Shown: piece by piece, positions 9,600 to 19,199 of the stretch | Numbering within the stretch: the stretch's first letter is position 1 | How the letters are laid out: each line of letters opens with the position of its first letter | NCBI RefSeq assembly: GCF_910592395.1 | Contig: NC_088319.1 | Location: forward strand, 4,714,001 to 4,778,000 | Direction: 5' to 3' | Length of the DNA stretch: 64,000 nt | Origin: Lineus longissimus | Taxonomy: Eukaryota; Nemertea; Pilidiophora; Heteronemertea; Lineidae | Program-made: the position numbers and the translations under genes | Notes under the pieces: generated by a model | Database searches by the model: none | Told to the model about the DNA's origin: nothing | The model's input: the letters and a program-made list of their open reading frames with translations, nothing else

Positions 9600-10058
9600 T
9601 TATTGACACTCGCTCGCTTCGCTCGCTGCTATACTTCTCGCAGGTGCTTCCAATGCAGTTTCTGCGGTATTTGCTACAATTGTACCTGCAGCTAAAAGTG
9701 CTGGATTCATATATTGACCCAGTTGTTTCTTTATTTCATTGTTGATGATAACATTGTCATTTAATTTGCCATGAGGTTTTTTCTGGTCTAAATTTGGGAA
9801 CATCACCTTCACAGCTTGCGTATATCCAAATAGCAAATTAGATACTAAATCGTCTGCAATCTGTGTATTATAGCGCGCTTGATATTCATTGAACATTTTT
9901 TCAAGGTTTTTCCCACTTGCCTTTTTAATAGTCGCTTCACTCGCTTTCATGCCTAATTTTGTTAAAAGTCCGCTTTGATAATGTGCTAAAAGTTCTGAAC
10001 GCATCTCCGTCACAGAATCACATGAGTTGTCTACATACACGTCTACGCTTGTCTCCAT
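9600..10058 (-). CDS. Conserved small Polinton protein with C-terminal hydrophobic helix
   Basis: 152 residues. The middle (KKASGKNLEKMFNEYQARYN), the segment NDNVIINNEIKKQLG and the hydrophobic PALLAAGTIVA align in order with the E2 protein at 53678-54202 (KEILKHHRMYETKMAARLN, NDYLITNELDKWLG, TALASTTLITLG). This is a conserved family of unknown function, possibly a virion or membrane-associated factor. The last residues (ASEASECQ) are encoded by a copy of E1's GCGAGCGAAGCGAGCG motif, so the native C-terminus has been replaced or extended. The start is in an AATAAATGG context and a 3' hairpin follows. Confidence 0.6.
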   Translation of the reverse strand: METSVDVYVDNSCDSVTEMRSELLAHYQSGLLTKLGMKASEATIKKASGKNLEKMFNEYQARYNTQIADDLVSNLLFGYTQAVKVMFPNLDQKKPHGKLNDNVIINNEIKKQLGQYMNPALLAAGTIVANTAETALEAPARSIAASEASECQ

Positions 10059-10097
10059 TTATTATAATACAAAATTTTTACTCTCGCTGCGCTACAT

Positions 10098-10712
10098 TTA
10101 CGAGCACAGCAAGTACTCAAATGGAATATTTCTGCGCAGTATAAGTCGCTTACCTGCATCAATCTGTGCAAGCACTGTTTCCTTTTCACTATTGGGAATA
10201 CAGCGATTTTCTTTAAACACTTGATCCAGAGAACATTGATCATTCAACGTATGTATGACCATATGTTTACAATTTTCACGAAAGTCTTTTACGACTGCAT
10301 TATATTTTTGAGTTAAAAGCCATACAGAAATGCCAAAGTGTCGCCCTGAGAAAGCTAGTTCAGTCAATTTAGTACATTTATTCTTCGCTTCCCACAAATT
10401 AGCACAGTCATCAATGATAAATAGTGATTGATGATCTTGACTTTTTAGAACATTAACGTCATCTTCTAAGCATGCATTTAAATCGCATAACACTAACTTA
10501 GATGGGTAAATGTCTATATTTTTATCTTGTGTAATCCATGTTCTATCTTGATAAGTTTTGTTCATGTCAATCGTTGGACAAAATATCACGATGTCATCAA
10601 ATTTCTTTTGAAATTCTTGTTCTAGTAAGTCAAGTATAAAATATGACTTGCCACAATTAGTCATTCCTACAACTAACATGTTGAAAGGTACATCACAATA
10701 AAATTCATCCAT
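10098..10712 (-). CDS. FtsK/HerA (A32-like) DNA-packaging ATPase
   Basis: 204 residues. Walker A GMTNCGKSY lies at about residues 17-25, Walker B LFIIDDCA at about 95-102, and FSGRHFGISVWLLTQ forms the sensor-like block. It aligns along its whole length with the E2 ATPase at 63207-63827. In Polintons this enzyme is taken to pump DNA into the capsid. The start is in an AAAATAAATGG context. The last residues (EYLLCS) come from a copy of the E1 motif that also supplies the TAA. The gene lies between the conserved 9600 gene and the capsid gene. Confidence 0.88.
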   Translation of the reverse strand: MDEFYCDVPFNMLVVGMTNCGKSYFILDLLEQEFQKKFDDIVIFCPTIDMNKTYQDRTWITQDKNIDIYPSKLVLCDLNACLEDDVNVLKSQDHQSLFIIDDCANLWEAKNKCTKLTELAFSGRHFGISVWLLTQKYNAVVKDFRENCKHMVIHTLNDQCSLDQVFKENRCIPNSEKETVLAQIDAGKRLILRRNIPFEYLLCS

Positions 10713-10719
10713 TTATTTT

Positions 10720-10884
10720 AACAACAACAAGCGCATACTTTTCGAACATTTTGAAGAAGGAACTGACTACAAAGAAATTACCTTTGAAGAAGCACAAACT
10801 CGGTCTACAAATTTGGAGAACGAGGAAAGAAAGTCAGCACATGCAAAATATTTTTGTGTCAACGCTCGCTTCGCTCGCTCGTGA
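10720..10884 (+). pseudogene. Orphan open stretch, possible gene remnant
   Basis: Between the ATPase start and the capsid stop, the plus strand is open for about 54 codons with protein-like composition (segments FEHFEEGTDYKEIT and NLENEERKSAHAKYF) but no ATG at its head. It ends in NARFARS and a TGA supplied by a copy of the E1 motif (CGCTCGCTTCGCTCGC). It may be the 3' piece of a lost gene. No homologue was seen in the visible part of E2. Confidence 0.25.
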
Positions 10885-10902
10885 GTGTGAGCGTAAGTAC
10901 CA

Positions 10903-12120
10903 TTAGTGTACAATCCCCTTCACTTTCTTATTCTCAAGTCCTACTAGTCCATCTGCTACAATAAAGACTAGCATATCATATTCTGTGTCAGAACTTCTGG
11001 TGAGTTCAAGTTGTAAACCATGCTTGATATTATTCATGGCTGTTCCTGATCCATGCACTGAGTTATCTTCTGTACTTCTCAAATCAATCCACAGTGCATA
11101 TTTATGTTTGTCGTAGAATTTTTCGACATCCATCATACAGTCTTCAGTGTGCTTAAGGTCTTCTGACATATAAAGTCGTTTGACTTCGTCAAATTGATTA
11201 TAGGCTTTCAATCCAGACTTGTATATACAGTGAGAAATTCCTTCTGAAGTAATGCTCACATTAGTGATGTCAGGATTTTGAAAACTTGTATTTTCTGCAT
11301 CATACTCACTGAAATTCTTCTGGAAAAATATTAGAATGCCTTTTGTAGAAGCACGATTGACAACTACATTGATATTCATTCGTTTATTCTTTCCAATTGA
11401 CTCTGTCCTCAAAAGATGCACGTCTTCAAACATCCATCTCATCTCAGAGTTATACACAGATTCAATGGTTTCAGCCAGGACAACAGAGGCGACTGTTTCA
11501 TATTCGAGTTGTATATCCGTCACAGCATACGTCTTTGATGTTGCTGTTCCTGCGACAACATACTTTGCATCATTGAATTTGATGTGATACTCAATGGACT
11601 CCAAAATCGCAGAGGGGTAAAAGGGTGCATGAGTATCAAATAGTTCTGACTCAATAGGAATGCAGTAACGATCCTCAAAGGCGGTTTTAATGCCATCTTT
11701 TCTCTGATCTTTCACAATCCCTTGTTGTACTCGATTTTTTCGCTGTTTTTCAGTGAGCCAAAAATCCTTGAAGGTGTTGTAGATGAAGGCTTTATTCACC
11801 TCACTCATGGTTATACCTCCCAAGCTTGTGGTGATTCTTTCTACAATATTTCGACCTACATTAGCCACAAATGTAGCAGCTGTAGCATTGGCTGCATTAC
11901 TTGCTTTTGATGAGGTAGAAAGTTTAAACGTGAGCTTCATGCTTTCAGGGACAATCACTTGTCCTTTTTCAAGCTTCGGAATCTTCACATAAAGTGTTTC
12001 CCCCGGATTCACAGAATTAGGATTATGTGTAATGACCTCAACATTTCTTTTGGCTTTTAAGCCTCTCGATTCTTTATTTGTTCGATAAGGATCTAAGTAT
12101 TTACCGTAGGACATGTCCAT
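10903..12120 (-). CDS. Candidate major capsid protein (double jelly-roll)
   Basis: 405 residues, the usual size range of Polinton major capsid proteins. Recognisable blocks are LDPYRTNKESRG near the start, SVNPGETLYVKIPKL, NVGRNIVERITTSLGG, HAPFYPSAILESIEYHIKF in the middle and a beta-rich C-terminal half ending DMLVFIVADGLVG. These fit the family commonly annotated in invertebrates as F54H12.2-like, which is the Polinton capsid protein. The double jelly-roll fold is known for the family, not visible directly. It shares a 35-bp divergent promoter region with the 12156 gene and has a TATATAAATGG start. No counterpart is visible in E2, where it presumably lies past the window end. Confidence 0.72.
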   Translation of the reverse strand: MDMSYGKYLDPYRTNKESRGLKAKRNVEVITHNPNSVNPGETLYVKIPKLEKGQVIVPESMKLTFKLSTSSKASNAANATAATFVANVGRNIVERITTSLGGITMSEVNKAFIYNTFKDFWLTEKQRKNRVQQGIVKDQRKDGIKTAFEDRYCIPIESELFDTHAPFYPSAILESIEYHIKFNDAKYVVAGTATSKTYAVTDIQLEYETVASVVLAETIESVYNSEMRWMFEDVHLLRTESIGKNKRMNINVVVNRASTKGILIFFQKNFSEYDAENTSFQNPDITNVSITSEGISHCIYKSGLKAYNQFDEVKRLYMSEDLKHTEDCMMDVEKFYDKHKYALWIDLRSTEDNSVHGSGTAMNNIKHGLQLELTRSSDTEYDMLVFIVADGLVGLENKKVKGIVH

Positions 12121-12155
12121 TTATATACAGAGTAAAAAATTTTTTAAAATAATAA
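12121..12155. promoter_or_regulatory. Divergent promoter region, capsid and 12156 genes
   Basis: Only 35 bp separate the two start codons. Both starts lie in TAAATG contexts (TATATAAATGG on the minus strand, AATAATAAATG on the plus). The sequence ATTTATATACAGAGTAAA beside the capsid start recurs at 19501-19518 near the right inverted repeat. TAAATG-type starts recall late promoters of large DNA viruses; that parallel is inference. Confidence 0.5.
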
Positions 12156-12512
12156 ATGAACACGAGCGGGGTTGTGGCTAACATGTGTGCGATTAAGTTC
12201 AATGTTAAACAAGATGATCAAGCAGCAGCTATTGAGAATATAAAAGAAGACACTCTCAAGGTTAAAAACAGGTTTAATGTGCAAGATGTTGAAGTTCAAA
12301 ATAAATTAGATCAGTTGAATGCTGGCGTTATGACAGTGAGTAATGTCAATCTTAAAGTGGATCAACTTGAGACATCAGTGAATGACAGTTTCACCAAATT
12401 AGAAACATGGTGGGCTATTATTGGAACTTATTTAGACCATATGTTAACTCGTAGAAGATGGCGAGATGTGCCAAAAGAAATGAAAAAAGCACCTTCATTG
12501 CAAATTGAGTAA
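12156..12512 (+). CDS. Small coiled-coil protein, function unknown
   Basis: 118 residues, largely helical with heptad-like hydrophobic spacing (KVKNRFNVQDVEVQNKLDQL, LKVDQLETSVNDSF) and a basic C-terminal patch (TRRRWRDVPKEMKK). I do not recognise the family. It is one of two plus-strand genes in E1, transcribed away from the capsid gene, and its stop is followed by a hairpin in the convergent gap with the integrase gene. Coiled-coil content suggests a structural or scaffold part, but this is only inferred. Confidence 0.5.
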   Translation: MNTSGVVANMCAIKFNVKQDDQAAAIENIKEDTLKVKNRFNVQDVEVQNKLDQLNAGVMTVSNVNLKVDQLETSVNDSFTKLETWWAIIGTYLDHMLTRRRWRDVPKEMKKAPSLQIE

Positions 12513-12516
12513 CATC

Positions 12517-12545
12517 TTTATAAGTTGTTTAATACACCTATAAAA
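12517..12545. terminator. Hairpin between convergent genes 12156 and integrase
   Basis: TTTATAAGTTGT and ATACACCTATAAA pair imperfectly five bases past the plus-strand stop. The TTTATA-(A/G)G stem repeats the design of the hairpins at 5716 and 9571. Confidence 0.45.
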
Positions 12546-12564
12546 ATTTTACTCTCACCAGTGC

Positions 12565-13632
12565 TCAACGCTGCTCGCCACTCGCTACGCTCGTGAGTGT
12601 ACGCTTCTTTCTCAATTTTGATTCAATAATATTTTCAGGATCTAACCCTTCTTTATGCTTTAAATTTTTTTCTACTTTTACTTCTTTGTCCACACTCGCC
12701 ACTCGCTGCGCTTTGTCAACAGCTTCTTCATCAATTGTGGCTAGCACTTGTGTCACTTGCTGCAAAGCATCAAGTCTAACTCTTTCATCATCATTCAATA
12801 TTGCATGAACACCCTCAATATTTTTTACAGTGTAAGTTCTATTGGACCATATTTGTTTGTAACCTTTAGTAAATATAGGTCTCTTTAACTTCTTTCTAAC
12901 ACAATCACCTATTTTAAATTTGTGTTCAACTGGCATAGACTTTTCTGCATTTAATTCAATCAACTCACTTTCATGATGCACAGCTTCATTTGGGCTATAG
13001 TCTAAAATACCAGAATGATGTCTGTCATTGTACGCAGTAATGTAATCTTGCAATGTATCAATCCACTTGACAGTATTTTTCTCTGTGAACTCTTTGAACA
13101 TCATCTCTTTGATAGTTCTAGATAGTCTGTCAATAAGTCCTAGTGCATGTTGATCACCAATATCAACTGTGCCATGTCTAATGTTCAACTCTTTGAATAG
13201 GTCTTGTACTGACTTATTCAGGAATTCATTGCCTGAGTCTGTAATAATAAGTGTGATTGGGCTCGCAAGTGTGTAAATTTTTTCAAAGCCATTTTTCACC
13301 TCAAATTTTGTCTTATTTTTCAAAGCTTCAGCATAGGCTTTTCTAGTAAATGTATCAATAGCAAGAAGTATCCATTTGTAACCTTTATTTTGTCTTGAGT
13401 AATTTGACATGTCTAAAAGATCCATAAACCATAGCGCATTTTCACGATAGGCTATAATGTGACCCTGAATCTTTTGTGGCTGCTTTTTATGTAGTTGATA
13501 ACTTTTTTGCTGCTTTACAAATGCATCAATGTCATCAAATTTTATGCTAGGATCTTTCTTCTTCATGATCTTATAAAATTTTAAAGCAGATGGGTACTTG
13601 TACCTTGCATATTCTTCTTGCATCACACTCAT
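12565..13632 (-). CDS. Polinton integrase (retroviral-type, rve)
   Basis: 355 residues. The first catalytic acid is in WFMDLLDM (about residue 70), the second in IITDSGNEF, and the position of the third in HALGLIDRLSRTIKE. There the family's usual E is D; the E2 enzyme has VVERFNRTLKE. A small beta-barrel follows (HKFKIGDCVRKKL), but unlike E2 there is no chromodomain. It would insert the element and make the 6-bp duplication. The C-terminal residues (about TSVASGEQR) are encoded by a copy of the E1 motif. Whether the D variant is active or lineage-specific cannot be judged here. Confidence 0.85.
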   Translation of the reverse strand: MSVMQEEYARYKYPSALKFYKIMKKKDPSIKFDDIDAFVKQQKSYQLHKKQPQKIQGHIIAYRENALWFMDLLDMSNYSRQNKGYKWILLAIDTFTRKAYAEALKNKTKFEVKNGFEKIYTLASPITLIITDSGNEFLNKSVQDLFKELNIRHGTVDIGDQHALGLIDRLSRTIKEMMFKEFTEKNTVKWIDTLQDYITAYNDRHHSGILDYSPNEAVHHESELIELNAEKSMPVEHKFKIGDCVRKKLKRPIFTKGYKQIWSNRTYTVKNIEGVHAILNDDERVRLDALQQVTQVLATIDEEAVDKAQRVASVDKEVKVEKNLKHKEGLDPENIIESKLRKKRTLTSVASGEQR

Positions 13633-13639
13633 ATTTATT

Positions 13640-14959
13640 TTAGAGAATATTTTGAACTAAAAGACCTACAGTAATTAATCCTATTGTAAAAGGTAGATGA
13701 GTGCTCTCGCTGACGCTCGCTGTAGGTGATTCGCTCACTGTGCTTGCCACTCGCTCCGCTCGTAAGTGTGTGCTCACTGTAGCTGATTCACTCGATGCTA
13801 GCGCTATAGATTTTATACTCTCGCTGACACTCGCAGAACTCACAGCAGCGAGCGAAGCGAGCGCTTGACGCTTTTTTCTAACATTGATATGCGTGTTGAT
13901 ACCAAAATTTGTATTTTCCGTGGCGGTTAACAGAGAGTTATTGTACCCTTCAATCGTGCCAATATGTAAGCGCATATGACTTGGCACAAGTTGTAACCCT
14001 AAACCAACAGCAAAATTTAGTCGTGTACCTACTTTTTCTAAGGCGTTCGCATACGGTTGTTTTGAGCGAATTAATATACTTGCCGACTGGAATGTTTTGA
14101 TGGAATCGACTAACGTTTGACCTTGTATCGCATCTTCCACTAAAATACCAAACTGCTTTTGTGCATCTAAGTAGTCTAAAATATCTTGCCTGATCATGGT
14201 TTGTGCACCCAGGATGCAATACACATACGTTCTAATCGATTCATTGATTCTACTCATGCCTGCTTTAGTCAATCCTTGACTGTCTAAAGTGATAAAATTT
14301 GTCCAATCGTCTGAATATATGAATGATAATGTATCAATATAAAGCCTGCGATGATCAGCATACACATATCCTTTTTTGCCAGCATTAAACGGGAACTTAC
14401 TAGGGTCACTTAAGTAATAGTTACCATTATCCATTACGATGTCTAATGCTTGCATTTTGCCTTTGTGAAAGTAGTTGAAGTCAACAGAGCCAAATTCAAG
14501 CTTTAAATTTTCATATGCTTGTGTGTGATAGGGGTTCTTCTTTGAATTAAAGTCAGGATTTCCTGGTAAAGGAATTTTTAGCTGATGTAATATCTTTCTG
14601 ATGGTAAAGTACACATGGAATCTAAAGATGCTTTGTACTAAAGGGTCAGCATGGTTAATATGATTGTGCCATGATACGCCACAGCCCGATGTCGCACAAA
14701 ATATTGCAAATTTAAATTGGTTGTCCCAGTTATCCATGGTCGTATTTTTTAAGTACTCTTGTACTTGTGCATAAGTTGAAAATATTCGTGGTGAGATCTT
14801 ATTAGGAAAAATATCAATTGTATCGTATTCAAAGCTTTGATGTGGTGCTACTTGAATGTGGTGATGAATGAAAGGGTCATTTGTGATTGAATTATCCTTG
14901 TAATTGAGTGGATAATTTGCATCTGAGTTAAATTTAAGATATGAAGGGAATGTTTCCAT
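13640..14959 (-). CDS. Conserved Polinton protein with C-terminal TM anchor
   Basis: 439 residues, homologous over most of its length to the E2 protein at 48982-50364. Diagnostic blocks are FAIFCATSGCGVSWHNH, NHADPLVQSIFRFHVYFTI, IPLPGNPDF and RINESIRTYVYCILGAQ. The last 20 residues form a membrane segment (FTIGLITVGLLVQNIL). Between residues about 365 and 420 lies a Ser/Ala/Glu-rich linker that is almost wholly encoded by several copies of the E1 GC-rich motif (ASVSES-type repeats). Function is unknown; conservation and the membrane anchor suggest a virion or membrane-associated protein. It does not look like an adenain protease. Confidence 0.65.
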   Translation of the reverse strand: METFPSYLKFNSDANYPLNYKDNSITNDPFIHHHIQVAPHQSFEYDTIDIFPNKISPRIFSTYAQVQEYLKNTTMDNWDNQFKFAIFCATSGCGVSWHNHINHADPLVQSIFRFHVYFTIRKILHQLKIPLPGNPDFNSKKNPYHTQAYENLKLEFGSVDFNYFHKGKMQALDIVMDNGNYYLSDPSKFPFNAGKKGYVYADHRRLYIDTLSFIYSDDWTNFITLDSQGLTKAGMSRINESIRTYVYCILGAQTMIRQDILDYLDAQKQFGILVEDAIQGQTLVDSIKTFQSASILIRSKQPYANALEKVGTRLNFAVGLGLQLVPSHMRLHIGTIEGYNNSLLTATENTNFGINTHINVRKKRQALASLAAVSSASVSESIKSIALASSESATVSTHLRAERVASTVSESPTASVSESTHLPFTIGLITVGLLVQNIL

Positions 14960-14977
14960 TTATTTATGATAAAATTT

Positions 14978-15751
14978 TTACGAGCACAGCGAGTAATGTC
15001 CTAATGCCATTGTACTTATTCCATCAGCTTGAATCATTCGCTTATCATCCGCTGCATCTAATGCTACTTTGGTGACTTGCTCTGTGTAAAGTTGATGATT
15101 TCTTGACCTAAACACATTCATCCTTTTTTCGATTGGGATTTTACCCAGAAGCACAGACTTGTAGTCTTCAAATGTGACTTCACTTTTCACAACTTGTCGC
15201 TTAATTCCTTTACACTTTTTCACTTCTTCATCTTTGTCAGTTGTATAGGAATATAATTTAGCTCTCAAAGCAATGAACTCACTTATCACTTTGCCAGCCT
15301 CTTCGTCTTTGAACTTGCCCGTGATCTTCTTATTCGTTTCATCAAACAATGGATGATCTTTAGGAAAATTAGAGAAGTCGTACAAGTGTGCATCTTTCTG
15401 CATGTCTTTGTAGATATCATCAGTCTGAATGTTATATACTAGTGAATCTGTATCAGTGTAACAAAGTTGAGCTATTTCAGGATACTTCTTTAGCATGTGA
15501 TTGTAGTGAAAGTCATACATATGCTCTTTAGAAATATCCAGTACAGCCTGTCCCATAAATATTGGCTTATTGAGAAAGGCTTCTGCTTTTTGGCGTTCTA
15601 CCATGACTAGATCTTTACAGAAAATTTTGTGTGATGTATAGTTGTTACTATTGACTAATTTTCGAAGCTGATCGGCAGTTGTAGCTAAAGTAATGTCTTT
15701 TCTGCGCCTGACTGACTCCATGGTTTTGCCAAATATCGCATTGTTCATCAA
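14978..15751 (-). pseudogene. polB: PolB, C-terminal fragment
   Basis: This piece carries the second half of the palm and the thumb of a protein-primed-type family B polymerase: motif B MMNNAIFGKTMES at its head, motif C CYTDTDSLVYN, and the KKCKGIKRQVVK block. It lies in a different frame from the piece upstream (15748-17244). By comparison with the intact E2 enzyme the break is a one-base loss just upstream of motif B, near 15763. The end (HYSLCS) is supplied by a copy of the E1 motif and replaces a longer tail seen in E2. Confidence 0.85.
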
Positions 15752-17244
15752 TTTGAAGAAGTCTCTTCGAAGTCATTTTTGGCATTTGCGCGTTGACTTG
15801 TGTTGAAGTCAATATATTTTTTCAAGAAGTTTGTCTCTTCATAACTTACACCTCTGTGAATCTTAGTCAATTTGAGACCTTGACTCAAATAGAACTTCAA
15901 GGCCTTGTGGTGCACAATATATTTTTTCTTGTCTTGCAAGTTAGGAATGAGCTTATCATTCATGTGTTCTGGTGCAAGAGGATAGTCATTGTGCAAGTTG
16001 TGCAAATGCTTAGGATATTCTAAGTCAACTTCAAGTGTGCAAGGGATGTCTTGCCAATTTTCAAGTTCATTGTCAGCTATCCAGTGAAAGCCTCTAACTG
16101 GTAAATTTTGACCCATCGCTACACCATAAAGGTTGTTGGCATCGACAAAGGTGATATAACTTGTAGGTTTTTCTGAGTCAACATTTTCTAAATAGGGGTT
16201 GTTTGCCTGTGCATATCTGTGACTTGCTTGACATACTCCTCCACGAATACCTAATTCGAAGAAGTTATACATGTCTACATCTGTGAGGAGTTCAATTTCA
16301 ACTTTAGTCATTTTTAGCATCGCTTGCCATGACAAACCTGGTGATGTGTAGAAGAATGCAGGATCTAAATTATAGATGTCCATGCAGGTCTGCCTAAAAT
16401 TTTCAATAATGTCAGCGAGTAGTAGAACATCAGTTTCAAGGTATAACTTGTGGTAATCTCTGAATGTTTGACAGTTGAACTTATGCCACACATGTTGTGC
16501 GTGTTTGTATGAGTCAAAATGATGTTGTAAATATTTCAGTTCTTCATCTGTATTACAGTTAAATATTTGTAAAATTTGGTTATTGGTATTATTGAAGTTA
16601 TTTTTACATGACTCAATATATTCCAACATAGTTTTACAATTAAACATTCCTACCACATTTTCAACTTGAATAAATTGATCTTGTGTTATTCCTGTATTAT
16701 TGAATGAGGAATAAAATGCATCAATTGGAGGTAATTCAGACTGTTGAAATTTTTCGTACGAATCTACCCATTCATAAGGATATACTCCCTTTCTTGTTAA
16801 TAGACTGAAGTTGTCACCATTAAACTTTGTAGCTAAATTTTTCTTTTGCTGATTAGGCAAATTCTTAGCTAAAGCATCAAGTGATGACTGCATGAGTCTA
16901 TATGAGTCAAGGAATCTTATTTCAATCTGATTATCATTGACGCCTAATATTTTACTGAATGAAATGTAATTTTCAGAATTGGAAGCGATGACATTCAGTC
17001 TTCCCTTTAAATTTTTCACAAACAGATGAGCATCATAGCCCGACAGATTGTGAAAGTACACAGGTATGAACTTTGGAGAGCTAAAGTGTAGATTACAAAT
17101 TTTATGTGCTGCTCCTCTGTATTTGCCTGTAAAGTGATTGTGATCACGAACTTTGAAATTTTGTGCTGTGAACATTTTGTCACAGAGATAGCAGTTTCTA
17201 GCATAAAAGAAACTATTTTTCTGCTCGTGAGTCAAAGCATGCAT
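15748..17244 (-). pseudogene. polB: PolB, middle fragment (exonuclease and palm)
   Basis: It includes the Cys/His zinc-binding insert (CYLCDKMFTAQNFKVRDHNH and the AAHKICN helix), Exo II FHNLSGYDAHLF, Exo III YLETDVLLLADII, and motif A VDANNLYGVAM. The frame stays open upstream of the first ATG to about 17390, where it meets the N-terminal fragment, and closes at 15748 because of the frameshift before motif B. The order and content match the E2 polymerase. Confidence 0.87.
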
Positions 17245-17372
17245 TGGCTTAGGGTTGAATAGAAATTCTTTCCCAAGTTGTTCACAGATAGAAGTGATTG
17301 AATCTACAAAGTGTTCGCCAATGTCTTCATCTTCTGACTGTTGAATGTATGTAAATATTTTATTTTTCTTTG

Positions 17373-19196
17373 CTATTTGTGGCTGATCATATTGGATGTA
17401 GATTGAATAGCTGTTAGGAATATGTTGTTGTGTTTGATTTGTTTTTTTGCCAAAAGATTTTGGCTGGCTTTCTTTAATGTAGATTCGAAGTCAGCGATGA
17501 TCACAGCTGGATGTTTTTGTTGTGCTCTTAAGTTAGTGAATAGCAAGGTGTTCATTCCAGCTGAGGGCATCTTGACTTTAACACATTCAAATTGTTTACA
17601 GTTATCAAGATGTTCATGGTATCTTTTATCACGAAGTTCACTCGTTGGTGCTGATATAACTTTCATGCATCTAAAGCATACTTTGACTTGTCCATCATGT
17701 TTTGAATGTGATGCAGATACAAGCCTTGAGAAATTTTTGATCCAAGCATAGTGATAATTGACATTATCTTTAACGTCTTCTATTTTTTCACTCTCATCGA
17801 ACTCAACAAACTCGTCGAAAGCGTTAGGATTGTCTATCATGCGGTCATCTTCTTTGTAGTGTAAAAGATTGATGTACTTGTCTTCTGATAAAATTCTCTC
17901 AGAAATTCTAGCTGGGGAAATTGGGTAAATGGTAGATTCTTCTCCATTTTTAATCACTACTTGTCTAGGTATAAATGTAAACACATTGACCCCAATGTCA
18001 GGGTTGTTGTTCTCAAATTTGTCTATATCTTTTATTTTGAGAGGATAGTCAAGGCCTTTGAACATGTGATCAAATTCAGGCTTGTTGTAATTTGACACTC
18101 TCTCTGTGTTCTTTGAGATATTTAACAATGCAGCTTCAACTGAGTATCTGAAGCATAGCTGATCAGTATTTTGTACATTAATCACAGCTTTTTTCTTATG
18201 AATCTTTTGAGGTAAAGGAATGTAAGAAGATCCTCCAAGTGGAGTGTAATTTACAGTGTGTAACTCAATCTTTGTTACTTCTATAAATTTCCAGCCAGAT
18301 CCTTTCTGAACTAAATTTTTCAGTTCTTTAAGCATATCTTCAATGAGAGTGTCATAATTAACTTCTTGACCCACGCCAAGGATGTGCCTAGATCGTAGCT
18401 GAAACTCTTGAACTTCAGTTTTCCTTTGCATTGAAAAATATAAGACAATGCTAATTTTTAAACTGCTATTCTGTGTTTCTTCTTTAATTTTATCTTGTAA
18501 AACTGGCTTAATGTTGTCAAGATAAGCTTTTATACCAATTTTAGGCAGTCCTTGCATTCTGAAATGTTTGACATAACCTTTGAAAGCAGAGTTGACCTTT
18601 ACGAAGGAAATTGGTTCAGAATGTTGTTTGATCAACTCCTGGATGAATTTTTTACTCATTGAACTTTTGACATTGATGTCAAACTCTTTTGCTTTTTGAA
18701 TGAGGTCAGATTTTAGTAATCTTTTGACTGGTTCTTTGGTCAAGAGTTCTTTCAACTTCTCAATGTTGAGATTCTGGAAATTTTTATGACCAAGTGCTTT
18801 TACTTGCTGTAAAAGCGGCTTTCTGATAGAAATTTTTGCATTCACAGCTTTTGGTTTAATGTCAGACAAATTCACATGCTGAATTTTCTCCTCTAAAATT
18901 GTGTTCAGCTGATCTTTTTTGAAATTCCTAGCATTGACACCTAGTCTTTGCGCAAGGACACGCTTTTCAATTTGGGACAAGTCAGAAACTGACTTATCAA
19001 TTTTAACTTCAATATCATTGAAACTATTTGGTATTTGTTGAAGTTGTTCAAGTAACTTTTCTCTTGAAAGTGATCCATATTTTTTCACTTTATTTCTGTA
19101 GGCGAGTATTTTCAGTTCGTCAGTAGATAAGCCCTCAGCTGGATAAACGTCCAGGCCTTTTGGGCTATTAAAACTTTTGTGATATGAGAGCGACAT
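17373..19196 (-). pseudogene. polB: PolB, N-terminal fragment (terminal-protein-like region and Exo I)
   Basis: 607 codons. The N-terminal third holds repeated short helical modules (LSTDELKILAYRNKVKKYG and similar) that could bind DNA or act as the priming region. Then comes a beta-rich region and Exo I VIIADFESTLKK near the C-terminus. The frame is lost at about 17380, shortly after Exo I; the next fragment continues in another frame. The start lies in an AATAAATATG context. The three fragments together have the full length expected of a Polinton polymerase, so this is a recently broken gene. Confidence 0.85.
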
Positions 19197-19199
19197 ATT

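Noticed and set aside
13703-13870. Ser/Ala-rich linker of the 13640 protein as a mucin-like domain
   Set aside because: It is fully explained by several copies of the E1 GC-rich motif; the E2 homologue has an unrelated linker.
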